The notes beneath the pieces are model-generated. The model had not been told where the DNA came from, did not search any database, and saw only the letters and a program-made list of their open reading frames with translations. Positions 9,381-17,030 of a stretch of 64,000 nucleotides of DNA are shown in pieces (position 1 is the stretch's first letter; each line of letters begins with the position of its first letter). A program made the position numbers and the translations under genes. Source of the DNA: CBIHON01 sp966211965 (lineage in GTDB: Bacteria > Pseudomonadota > Gammaproteobacteria > Burkholderiales > Burkholderiaceae_D); contig CBIHON010000012.1 in NCBI GenBank assembly GCA_966211965.1, positions 62,001 through 126,000 on the forward strand. Reading direction: 5' to 3'.

Positions 9381-9418
9381 AAGCGCTGATACGAAACAGC
9401 AGTTTCGTATCAGCGCTT
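9381..9418. terminator. Bidirectional terminator between the SPFH gene and smpB
   Basis: A perfect 17-bp stem (9381-9397 and 9402-9418) with a 4-nt loop lies between two converging genes. It includes the smpB stop codon (9410-9412). T-rich sequence follows on the plus strand. Confidence 0.75.
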
Positions 9419-9859
9419 GTTTTGCTTCATGATTTTCTGCTGCTCGCGCTGCCAATCGCGTTCTTTGTCGGACTCCCGCTTGTCATGCAGCTTCTTGCCC
9501 TTGGCCAGGCCTATCTCGCACTTGATGCGCCCCCGCAGGTAATGCAAATTCAGCGGCACCAGCGTATATCCGGCGCGTTCCACTTTGCCGATCAACTTGT
9601 TGATCTCAGCCGCATTGAGCAAAAGCTTGCGCGTGCGCACCTGGTCAGGATGGATGTGGGTTGAGGCGGTTGGCAGCGGACTGATGTGTGCGCCAAACAG
9701 GAAGATTTCGCCGTTACGTACGATTACGTAGGCTTCTTTTAGCTGCGTCCGGCCCGCGCGTATCGCCTTGACCTCCCAGCCTTCCAATACGATGCCTGCT
9801 TCGAAGCGTTCTTCGATAAAGTAGTCGTGGAAGGCTTTTTTATTGTCGACAATGGTCAT
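9410..9859 (-). CDS. smpB: SsrA-binding protein SmpB
   Basis: SmpB binds tmRNA and delivers it to stalled ribosomes for trans-translation. The 149-residue protein shows the canonical order: NKKAFHDYFIEERFEAGIVL, then GWEVKAIRAGR, LKEAYVIVRNGEIFLFGAHI, the tmRNA-binding RKLLLN segment, and the basic C-terminal tail (DKRESDKERDWQREQQKIM) that enters the decoding centre. It is divergent from ratA-rnfH, the same neighbourhood as in E. coli and many proteobacteria. Its last codons lie within a terminator stem. Identification is secure. Confidence 0.97.
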   Translation of the reverse strand: MTIVDNKKAFHDYFIEERFEAGIVLEGWEVKAIRAGRTQLKEAYVIVRNGEIFLFGAHISPLPTASTHIHPDQVRTRKLLLNAAEINKLIGKVERAGYTLVPLNLHYLRGRIKCEIGLAKGKKLHDKRESDKERDWQREQQKIMKQNKR

Positions 9860-9892
9860 GAGCTGGAGAAAGTCGGTTGGTCGGTTAAACTA

Positions 9893-10055
9893 TATACCTT
9901 GCATGGGCACAAATTGCGTTTTTTGGCGAATCTGGTGGGCGCATTGCTGCGTTGTTCGTCGCTTGTGGTGAACTTCGCACCGCGGCGCGCCGGACGCCTT
10001 GCCCCGCATCGGGCCAGATCCGCCAAAAAACGCAATTTGTGCCCATGCAGGTATA
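9893..10055. repeat. Long inverted repeat between smpB and ratA
   Basis: Arms 9893-9934 and 10015-10055 are inverted copies with one inserted base and one mismatch. The inner 28 bases (9901-9928 and 10021-10048) match perfectly and share GGGCACAAATTGCG. The 80-bp spacer is GC-rich. It fills almost the whole divergent intergenic region, so it may overlap both promoters. It could be a cruciform-forming regulatory region or a genome-dispersed intergenic element. Confidence 0.85.
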
Positions 10056-10086
10056 AGCTTCGGGATTCTATCAAACGGTTCAGCCA

Positions 10087-10518
10087 ATGGCAGTAGTGCA
10101 TAAATCGGTATTTCTGGGATATAGCGCGGAACAGATGTTCGCGCTGGTGAATAATATCGAGGACTATCCTCGATTTTTGCCTTGGTGCGGCGAGGTCGAC
10201 GTGCGTCAGCAAGAAGAAAACAAGCTGATTGCGACGCTCTGCATACACTACCACGGGATAAAGCAGCGCTTTACGACACAAAACATGAATCAACCTTCAA
10301 GCTCGATAAAAATGCATCTGGTGGAGGGGCCATTTAAACATCTGGACGGTACCTGGAGTTTCAAGCCTTTGCGGGCCGATGCCTGCAAAATCGATTTTGA
10401 GCTGCATTATGAATTTTCCAGCAAAGTGCTGGAGCAGCTCATTGGCCCAGTATTCAACATGATTACGAACAGTTTTGTCGATTCTTTTTGCAAGCGGGCG
10501 GAGACCGTCTATGGCTGA
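10087..10518 (+). CDS. ratA: RatA/COQ10-family ubiquinone-binding protein
   Basis: A 143-residue START-like polyketide cyclase/COQ10 domain protein. Visible features are the N-terminal VVHKSVFLGYSAEQMFALV, then IEDYPRFLPWC, a strong family signature, and the C-terminal helix LIGPVFNMITNSFVDSFCKR. Members bind ubiquinone or other lipids. The E. coli homologue (RatA) was reported as an inhibitor of 70S assembly, so the cellular role is debated. It overlaps rnfH by 8 bp and is divergent from smpB, matching the conserved smpB-ratA-rnfH locus. Confidence 0.9.
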   Translation: MAVVHKSVFLGYSAEQMFALVNNIEDYPRFLPWCGEVDVRQQEENKLIATLCIHYHGIKQRFTTQNMNQPSSSIKMHLVEGPFKHLDGTWSFKPLRADACKIDFELHYEFSSKVLEQLIGPVFNMITNSFVDSFCKRAETVYG

Positions 10519-10816
10519 CACTGGCAGCGAACTCCGGGTTCAGGTCTGTTACGCGGCACCGGAACGCCAATTTCTGAAGCAACTTGCGGTCGCATCCGGC
10601 ACCAGCGTGCATCGGGCCATCCAGCAAAGCGGCCTATTGCAGAGCGTGCCTGAAATCGACCTGTCGGTTTTACGGGTAGGTATATACGGCAAGCTCAGGA
10701 CTCTCGATACGCTCCTGCACGACGGCGATAGAGTGGAAATTTACCGCCCGCTGATCGCCGATCCCAAGGAGTCGCGCCGCAAGCGAGCGGAAAAGAAGGA
10801 TAAAAAGACCAGGTAA
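10511..10816 (+). CDS. rnfH: RnfH-family (UPF0125) ubiquitin-like protein
   Basis: A 101-residue protein of the RnfH/RatB family with a beta-grasp core. Visible parts are RVQVCYAAPERQFLKQL, AIQQSGLLQSVPEIDL and VGIYGKLRTLDTLLHDGDRV, then EIYRPLIADPKESRRKRAE. I chose the ATG at 10511, which overlaps the ratA stop (ATGGCTGA). An in-frame GTG at 10475 would add 12 residues that match nothing in the family. Its function is poorly known. Translational coupling to ratA is likely. Confidence 0.9.
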   Translation: MADTGSELRVQVCYAAPERQFLKQLAVASGTSVHRAIQQSGLLQSVPEIDLSVLRVGIYGKLRTLDTLLHDGDRVEIYRPLIADPKESRRKRAEKKDKKTR

Positions 10817-10822
10817 GTTTGG

Positions 10823-11338
10823 CTACTTGCAGCTGTCAATAATGCTCTTGGCTTCTTTCATTTCCTGAGTGCGCTGGTCGTCGCTCAAATACTCGCGTTC
10901 ACCATTTTTGCCTGTGCGGTACATGCGTTCACCATTCGCCAGACTTTGGTTGTAGCTGCGCGCGCGCTCACAGTTCTTGGCTTTGTCGGCTGCGGCCTTT
11001 GCCTGTTCTGCAGCTTTCTTCTCTTTTTCGGCCTGTTCCATTTTGCGCTTGTTGAAATCTGCATTCTTTTCTGCAGTGCTCATGGGTGCACTTTGCTGGG
11101 CCGTCTCGGGACTTGCTGATTTTTCCTCTTTGCTCGGCGCCGGTGTGGTTCCAGCAGGCGGCTGTGAACGGGAGGCCGGTTCCTTCAAAATGCGTTCCTT
11201 CGGTACAGATACCGGGGGAGCCATGTCGGAATACTGCTTGACGCCTTTTTCATCGAGCCAGATGTATTGGGCAAAGGCTGCAGTACTCACGCCCAGGGCC
11301 GCCAATCCTGTGGCAATTCGTTTCAAACTGGGGTTCAT
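10823..11338 (-). CDS. Secreted DUF4124-domain protein
   Basis: A 171-residue protein with a clear signal peptide (NPSLKRIATGLAALGVSTAA, cleavage near AFA-Q at residue 23). A DUF4124 motif follows at the mature N-terminus (YIWLDEKGVKQYSDMAPP), then a Pro/Ser-rich linker, and a Lys/Ala/Glu-rich coiled-coil stretch at about residues 90-125. DUF4124 proteins are common periplasmic proteins of beta- and gammaproteobacteria without a settled function. The gene converges on rnfH with only 6 bp between stops. Confidence 0.85.
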   Translation of the reverse strand: MNPSLKRIATGLAALGVSTAAFAQYIWLDEKGVKQYSDMAPPVSVPKERILKEPASRSQPPAGTTPAPSKEEKSASPETAQQSAPMSTAEKNADFNKRKMEQAEKEKKAAEQAKAAADKAKNCERARSYNQSLANGERMYRTGKNGEREYLSDDQRTQEMKEAKSIIDSCK

Positions 11339-11456
11339 GCGAAATCCTTGTAATCTTGTTAAAGCAGATATGCGATTTCGCCATGCTTTGTACGCGCTGT
11401 CAATGAATTCGCTTGTTTATAGTCATTGCCGGAACGACGCGCTTTATATATTTCTG

Positions 11457-11462
11457 TATAAT
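11457..11462 (+). promoter_or_regulatory. guaB: Candidate -10 element of guaB
   Basis: A perfect TATAAT preceded by TG lies 27 bp before the guaB ATG. No well-spaced -35 box is obvious, so this is a candidate only. Confidence 0.4.
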
Positions 11463-11488
11463 TCGCTTTTGCGCCAATAGGAAATGCT

Positions 11489-12949
11489 ATGCGTTTACTC
11501 CAAAAAGCACTCACATTCGATGATGTGCTGCTCGTCCCGGCTTACTCGGATATCCTCCCCAAAGACACTTCACTTAAGACGCGTTTGACACGCAATATCA
11601 CGCTGAACATACCGCTGTTATCGGCGGCGATGGACACTGTGACCGAGGCGCGTCTTGCGATTGCGATGGCGCAGGAAGGCGGCATCGGCATCGTCCACAA
11701 GAACCTGACTGCGAAAGACCAGGCGCGTGAAATCGCCAAGGTCAAGCGTTTTGAATCCGGCGTGGTGCGCGATCCGATCACGATTCCGCCCACCATGAAG
11801 ATCCGCGACGTGATCGCATTGTCCGGCCAGCACGGCATCAGCGGGTTTCCTGTGGTGGAGGGCAAGCAGGTGGTCGGCATCATCACCAATCGCGACTTGC
11901 GCTTTGAAGAAGAGCTCGATGCCGAAGTGCGCGCCAAGATGACGCCGCGCGAAAAACTGGTTTATGTCAAAGAAGGCGCCGAACTGGCGGAAGCCAAGCG
12001 TTTGATGAACAAGCATCGCTTGGAGCGCGTCATGGTGGTCAATGACAGTTTCGAGTTGCGTGGCCTGATCACTGTGAAGGATATCCAGAAAGCGACCGAG
12101 CATCCGTTTGCTTCGAAAGACGGCTACGGCAAGCTGCGAGTCGGTGCAGCAGTGGGCGTCGGCGCCGACAATGACGAGCGCATCGATTTGCTGGTGAAGG
12201 CGGGCGTGGATGTAATCGTGGTTGACACTGCGCATGGCCATTCCAAAGGCGTGTTGGATCGCGTCAAATGGATCAAGACCAATTACCCGGGCGTTGATGT
12301 CATAGGCGGCAATATCGCCACAGCGGCCGCGGCAAAAGCCTTGGTTGATCACGGTGCCGATGGTGTCAAGGTTGGTATTGGCCCCGGCTCTATTTGCACC
12401 ACACGTATTGTCGCAGGCGTCGGCGTGCCGCAAATTTCAGCGATTTCGAATGTGGCGCAAGCATTGAAGGGCACGGGCGTTCCTTGCATCGCCGACGGCG
12501 GGATTCGGTTCTCCGGCGACATTTCGAAGGCCCTTGCAGCCGGTGCGTCCAGCGTCATGATGGGCAGTATGTTTGCGGGCACCGAAGAGGCTCCGGGTGA
12601 AGTCATACTGTACCAAGGGCGCAGCTACAAGTCGTATCGCGGGATGGGCAGCCTGGGCGCAATGGCCGACGGCTCTGCCGACCGCTACTTCCAGGACTCC
12701 GCCAACAAACTCGACAAATTCGTGCCTGAGGGGATCGAGGGCCGAGTTGCTTATAAAGGCAGCGTACTGGCGATTCTTTACCAGCTGGTGGGTGGCGTGC
12801 GTTCATCGATGGGGTATTGCGGCTGTGCGACCATCGACGAGTTGCGCGAAAAGGCGGAGTTTGTCGAAATCACGTCGGCAGGAATGCGCGAGTCGCATGT
12901 GCATGACGTGCAAATTACCAAAGAAGCGCCAAACTACCGTGCCGACTGA
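11489..12949 (+). CDS. guaB: Inosine-5'-monophosphate dehydrogenase
   Basis: GuaB oxidises IMP to XMP with NAD+, the committed step of guanine nucleotide synthesis. The 486-residue protein has the (beta/alpha)8 barrel (TFDDVLLVPAYSD, LSAAMDTVTEARLAIAMAQE) interrupted by a CBS pair at about residues 93-200. The active-site loop GPGSICTTRIV has the catalytic Cys at residue 303. The flap (YRGMGSLGAM) and the C-terminal SMGYCGCATIDELRE are present. The gene precedes a diguanylate cyclase and guaA on the same strand, so GTP supply and c-di-GMP synthesis genes are adjacent. Confidence 0.98.
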   Translation: MRLLQKALTFDDVLLVPAYSDILPKDTSLKTRLTRNITLNIPLLSAAMDTVTEARLAIAMAQEGGIGIVHKNLTAKDQAREIAKVKRFESGVVRDPITIPPTMKIRDVIALSGQHGISGFPVVEGKQVVGIITNRDLRFEEELDAEVRAKMTPREKLVYVKEGAELAEAKRLMNKHRLERVMVVNDSFELRGLITVKDIQKATEHPFASKDGYGKLRVGAAVGVGADNDERIDLLVKAGVDVIVVDTAHGHSKGVLDRVKWIKTNYPGVDVIGGNIATAAAAKALVDHGADGVKVGIGPGSICTTRIVAGVGVPQISAISNVAQALKGTGVPCIADGGIRFSGDISKALAAGASSVMMGSMFAGTEEAPGEVILYQGRSYKSYRGMGSLGAMADGSADRYFQDSANKLDKFVPEGIEGRVAYKGSVLAILYQLVGGVRSSMGYCGCATIDELREKAEFVEITSAGMRESHVHDVQITKEAPNYRAD

Positions 12950-12964
12950 TTGTTTTCGAGGCAC

Positions 12965-14008
12965 ATGGCCCAAGCCAATATGACAAGCCAAGATCGTCCC
13001 ATGCAGGCAGATGCAAGTGTGCGTGACGCAGAGCCGGCCGATGACGCCTCGATGGAAGTCGACCAGCAGCTATTGCGTATCCGGCGTATCGGCAAGCGTC
13101 TTTTCGGTGTTGCGAATTGCGTCATCACGTTCGCCGACACGTCGGCGAACATGCCGGAAAATGAACGTTCGCTGGCGTCGATCGAAGCTGCCTTCTGCCA
13201 GAGCATCCCGCTGCAGCCAAATGTTATTGTGGTATCTGACACACGTGCAGATGCGGTACTTAGCCAGCATCGTTTGGTAGCGGGTGCGCCTTACATCCGG
13301 TTTTTTGTCGCGCATCCGATCTACAACAATGACAATGCGGTGATCGGCAGCATCAACCTTATCGATTATTTGCCGCGTGCATTGAACGAGCAGGACAGGC
13401 AGTTGCTGGCCGATCTGGCGAGCCTGGTCGAGCGTGAGTTGCATTTGCGGTCGATGAGTGTAACTCAGCTTGATCTGCAAAAAAAGAATAAAAACCTGCG
13501 CCGGAAATCCCTGATCGATCCGCTGATCGGAACCTGGAACCGTGGCGCCATCATGCGCATCCTGACGATAGAGGCGATACGTTGCGACAAGCTCGGCATC
13601 CCTTTGTCGCTGATCGTGGCAGATCTGGATTTTTTTAAAAAAATCAATGATACCTACGGCCATCCTGCCGGCGATACCGTGCTGGTGAAGGTGGCAAGCC
13701 GCTTGCGTTCCTGCATACGTTCGCAGGAAGCGTTGGGTCGTTACGGCGGTGAAGAATTCCTTATCGTCTTGCCCGGCTCCTCGCATGCTACTGCGATGGC
13801 AGTTGGAGAACGCATGCGCCAGGCAGTTGCGACGCAGCCCGAAGTGATCGGTGGCGCCGCCTTTAATTTGACCATCAGCGCTGGCGTTGCCTCGACCGAT
13901 TTGTTCCCAGCGGCGACTACCGAAGAACTGATCAGCCGAGCCGATGTCGCCCTGTATGCTGCCAAGGACGCGGGGCGCAACCGTGTCATTCTGGCTCAGC
14001 CCGATTAA
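12965..14008 (+). CDS. GAF-GGDEF diguanylate cyclase
   Basis: A 347-residue cytoplasmic protein with an N-terminal GAF-type sensor (about residues 25-165; FGVANCVITFADTSANM, FFVAHPIYNNDNAVIGSINL). A short coiled coil follows, then a GGDEF domain (about 185-345). The active site RYGGEEF (GGEEF at 261-265) is intact, as is the metal/GTP segment ADLDFFKKINDTYGHPAGD, so it should make c-di-GMP. The product-inhibition site five residues upstream reads RSQE rather than RxxD, so feedback control may be weak. I chose the ATG at 12965; the TTG at 12950 lies almost at the guaB stop. Confidence 0.9.
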   Translation: MAQANMTSQDRPMQADASVRDAEPADDASMEVDQQLLRIRRIGKRLFGVANCVITFADTSANMPENERSLASIEAAFCQSIPLQPNVIVVSDTRADAVLSQHRLVAGAPYIRFFVAHPIYNNDNAVIGSINLIDYLPRALNEQDRQLLADLASLVERELHLRSMSVTQLDLQKKNKNLRRKSLIDPLIGTWNRGAIMRILTIEAIRCDKLGIPLSLIVADLDFFKKINDTYGHPAGDTVLVKVASRLRSCIRSQEALGRYGGEEFLIVLPGSSHATAMAVGERMRQAVATQPEVIGGAAFNLTISAGVASTDLFPAATTEELISRADVALYAAKDAGRNRVILAQPD

Positions 14009-14053
14009 ATTTTTTCATTCCTTTGCCTGTTTTTTATAAGTTAAGTGCCCTCC

Positions 14054-15634
14054 ATGCATTCCAAAATTCTCATCCTCGATTTCGGCTCCCAATTCACTCA
14101 ACTGATCGCGCGACGCGTACGCGATGCCGGCGTTTTTTCTGAAGTGTTTCCCTGCGATGTGGGCGATGAATTCATCCGCGGCTATGGCGCAGCGGGGGTG
14201 ATCCTGTCCGGCGGACCGGACTCGGTCACGGAAGGGCATACCGCACGTGCGCCGCAAGCGGTGTTTGAACTGGGTGTTCCGGTACTCGGGGTCTGTTATG
14301 GCATGCACACGATGGCCGAACAGTTGGGCGGTAAGGTTGAAAACGGCGTGGTGCGTGAATTCGGTTATGCCGAAGTCCGCGCGCGCAGCCATACGGCGCT
14401 GCTGAACGGCATCAACGATTTTGTCACGCCGGAAGGGCACGGCATGCTCAAAGTCTGGATGAGCCATGGCGACAAAGTGATTGAGATGCCGCCCGGCTTC
14501 AAGCTGATGGCGTCGACCGATAATTGTCCGATTGCCGCGATGGCCGATGAAGAGCGCAAATTCTACGCTATCCAATTCCATGCGGAAGTGACGCATACCC
14601 TGCAAGGCAAGGCGATTCTCGGTCGCTTCGTGCATGAGATCTGCGGCTGCAAATCGGACTGGAACATGCGCGACTATATTGCCGAGGCGGTCGAATCGAT
14701 TCGTGCCCAGGTCGGCAAGGATGAAGTGATCCTCGGACTCTCGGGCGGCGTCGACAGCAGTGTCGCGGCGGCCTTGATCCACCGCGCGATCGGGCCCCAG
14801 CTTACCTGCGTTTTTGTCGATCATGGTCTGCTGCGCCTGGACGAGGGCAAGATGGTGATGGATATGTTCGGCAAGAACCTTGGCGTGAAGGTGGTCCGCA
14901 TCGATGCCAGCGATCAGTTCATGAGTTTCCTGGCCGGAGTGACCGACCCGGAGATGAAGCGCAAAATTATCGGCCGCGAATTTATTGAAGTATTCCAAGC
15001 GGAAGCGGGTAAGCTCAGCAGCGCAAAATGGCTGGCGCAAGGTACGATTTATCCGGATGTAATCGAGAGCGCCGGCAAAGGTAAAAAAGGTCATACCATC
15101 AAGAGCCACCACAACGTCGGCGGTTTGCCGGAGACGCTCAACCTGAAGCTGCTGGAGCCCTTGCGTGAGTTGTTCAAGGACGAGGTGCGTGAACTGGGTG
15201 TCGCACTGGGTCTGCCGCACGACATGGTATATCGTCATCCTTTCCCCGGCCCAGGTTTGGGTGTACGGATTCTGGGCGAAGTGAAAAAAGAATTCGCCGA
15301 TTTGCTGCGCCTCGCAGATGCAATTTTTATCGAAGAATTGCGTAATACTGTCGAGGAAAACAGCGGGAAGAGCTGGTACGAACTGACCAGCCAGGCGTTT
15401 GCCGTTTTTCTTCCAGTTAAATCGGTCGGGGTGATGGGAGACGGCCGCACCTACGAATACGTGGTGGCATTGCGCGCAGTGCAGACCCAGGATTTCATGA
15501 CCGCACATTGGGCGCATCTGCCGCATGAACTATTGGCGAAAGTATCGAACCGCATTATCAATGAAGTGCGCGGCATTAATCGTGTGGTTTATGATATTTC
15601 CGGCAAGCCGCCGGCGACGATCGAATGGGAATGA
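14054..15634 (+). CDS. guaA: GMP synthase [glutamine-hydrolysing]
   Basis: GuaA aminates XMP to GMP using glutamine and ATP. At 526 residues it is normal length. The N-terminal class I amidotransferase has GVCYGMHTMAEQLGG (nucleophile Cys near residue 81) and the QFHAEVTHT His/Glu region. The ATP-pyrophosphatase domain has LGLSGGVDSSVAAALI, and the dimerisation domain ends with KPPATIEWE. I chose the ATG at 14054 over the GTG at 14045. The last 19 bases recur near 30300, and the 3' end of guaA is a known insertion site for P4-type integrases, so this end doubles as an attachment site. Confidence 0.98.
   Translation: MHSKILILDFGSQFTQLIARRVRDAGVFSEVFPCDVGDEFIRGYGAAGVILSGGPDSVTEGHTARAPQAVFELGVPVLGVCYGMHTMAEQLGGKVENGVVREFGYAEVRARSHTALLNGINDFVTPEGHGMLKVWMSHGDKVIEMPPGFKLMASTDNCPIAAMADEERKFYAIQFHAEVTHTLQGKAILGRFVHEICGCKSDWNMRDYIAEAVESIRAQVGKDEVILGLSGGVDSSVAAALIHRAIGPQLTCVFVDHGLLRLDEGKMVMDMFGKNLGVKVVRIDASDQFMSFLAGVTDPEMKRKIIGREFIEVFQAEAGKLSSAKWLAQGTIYPDVIESAGKGKKGHTIKSHHNVGGLPETLNLKLLEPLRELFKDEVRELGVALGLPHDMVYRHPFPGPGLGVRILGEVKKEFADLLRLADAIFIEELRNTVEENSGKSWYELTSQAFAVFLPVKSVGVMGDGRTYEYVVALRAVQTQDFMTAHWAHLPHELLAKVSNRIINEVRGINRVVYDISGKPPATIEWE
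15616..15634 (+). other. Putative attL of a guaA-associated island
   Basis: The last 19 bases of guaA match 30291-30309 at 17 of 19 positions, including 12 identical bases (GAATGGGAATGA) that contain the stop codon. An integrase gene follows 215 bp downstream in the same orientation. The boundary is inferred from this repeat. Confidence 0.6.
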
Positions 15635-15676
15635 TTTGATAGCGTTTCACATCGTTTCATGACGACTCATCTTTCG

Positions 15677-15708
15677 ACAAAAGCCCTTGATTTATCAAGG
15701 GCTTTTGT
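15677..15708 (+). terminator. Rho-independent terminator after guaA
   Basis: A 15-bp perfect stem (15677-15691 and 15694-15708) built on AAAAGCCCTTGA and its complement is followed by GT-rich sequence. It lies 43 bp after the guaA stop, inside the putative island. Confidence 0.8.
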
Positions 15709-15741
15709 GTTTTATCGTCTCATGTTGAGTATTGACATCCC

Positions 15742-15827
15742 ACGGTTTTTTACGGTTAAAGTGACGGTATAGTTTTGGAGGTACGGCATGACGACCCATT
15801 TACCGTCTTGATACTCTGACGGTAAAT
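15742..15827 (+). promoter_or_regulatory. Repeated ACGGT motifs upstream of the integrase
   Basis: ACGGT occurs in direct orientation at 15742, 15752, 15764 and 15819 and inverted at 15802. The last two form a perfect 10-bp inverted repeat (15798-15807 and 15818-15827, 10-nt spacer). Such clusters near a tyrosine integrase are candidates for arm-type integrase, excisionase or regulator sites. The function is inferred. Confidence 0.5.
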
Positions 15828-15849
15828 ATGAGCGATGGAGGAAAGGACG

Positions 15850-16893
15850 ATGGCCCTGAGTGATACGAAGCTGAAAAACCTCAAACCCCAAGACAAGGCT
15901 TACAAGGTTGCAGACCGCGACGGCATGTATGTAGTGGTTTCACCAAAGGGCACCATAACCTTCGCTATGACTACCGCCTGGCAGGCCGGCGTGAACCGCT
16001 TACCTTGGGGCAGTACGATGAGTTCTAAGCCAGCCCAAGCGTGACTCAGCGGTCATCAAGTACGGGGATCGGCTGTCGCTGGCCGATGCGCGCGAACTGC
16101 TGGCGCGGGCCAAGAATACTGTCAGCCACGGCGAATCGCCGGCACAGGACAAAGCTGACGGTAAAAAGGAGTTTCGGGAATCAGGCACCTTCCAGACCTT
16201 TGCCGAAATCTGGCTGCGCGACGCCGGCTTGGCTGACAGCACGGCAGCGATGCGCAAGAGCATCCTCGACCGCGACGTGCTGCCCAAGATCGGTAAACGC
16301 AAGCTGGAGGAAATCACGTCCAGTCAAGTGCTCGACCTGTGCGAGAAGATCAAAGAACGCGGGGTGCCGGCCACAGCGGTGCATGCCCGCGAAATCATCC
16401 AGCAAGTCTACCGTCACGCTATGTCGCGCGGTCTCAAGATCGACAACCCCGCCGAGGGCGTGAAAGCCTCGGCGATTGCTACGTTCAAGCCGCGGGAGCG
16501 GGCTCTGACGCCGGGCGAGGTCCAGACGTTTTTTACCGTCCTCGATACCGTCGGCACGCTGCCCACGCTCAAGCTCGCGGTCAAGTTCATCCTGCTGACG
16601 ATGTGCCGCAAGGGCGAACTATTGCTGGCGACGTGGAAGGAAGTTGATTTCGAGGCAGCCACCTGGACGATTCCGGCTGAGCGCATGAAGGCCCGCCGGC
16701 CGCACGTGGTCTATCTGAGCCGGCAAGCCATCGATCTGCTGGTGGGACTCAAGACTTGCGCCGGCAGCAGCCCGTACCTACTCCCCGGCCGATATGAGAC
16801 TGATAAGCCGATGAGCGATGCGACGCTCAATCGCGTGATTACTGCGGTGGTCGAGAAAACGCAAAAGGAAGGCATCGATCTACCCTCCATCAT
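15850..16893 (+). pseudogene. P4-type tyrosine integrase, frameshifted and truncated
   Basis: The N-terminus (ALSDTKLKNLKPQDKAYKVA) is the DUF4102 arm-binding domain of P4-like integrases. Near 15962 the coding frame shifts: RYDYRLAGRRE is readable only in another frame, which then meets a TAA near 16027. From about 16043 the sequence continues in a third frame (SAVIKYGDRLSLADARELLA) through the core-binding domain and the first catalytic Arg (TMCRKGELL). Homology stops at about 16893, before the expected HxxR and Tyr residues. With two frameshifts and no nucleophile, it cannot be active. A good GGAGGAAAGG ribosome-binding site remains. Confidence 0.85.
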
Positions 16894-17030
16894 GCCGCCG
16901 ACGAATGCAATGCTCCGTTGCCGGCTGCTGACGGAGCGTTTTGCCCCTTGGACTTCAGGGGAGGGTTGCCGCGGCCGAAACAGGCTGCCGAGTTTTTGCA
17001 GTAGGCTCATGGCGCTTTCGGATAAGCAGG

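Noticed and set aside
9326..9664. Plus-strand ORF opposite smpB
   Set aside because: Overlaps the certain smpB gene and the terminator and has no family features.
9856..10293. Minus-strand ORF across the smpB-ratA inverted repeat
   Set aside because: Its length is produced by the inverted repeat and the antisense of ratA; the peptide is not protein-like.
14015..15526. 503-codon ORF antisense to guaA
   Set aside because: It is a codon-bias shadow of guaA, with His/Arg-rich composition and no recognisable motif.
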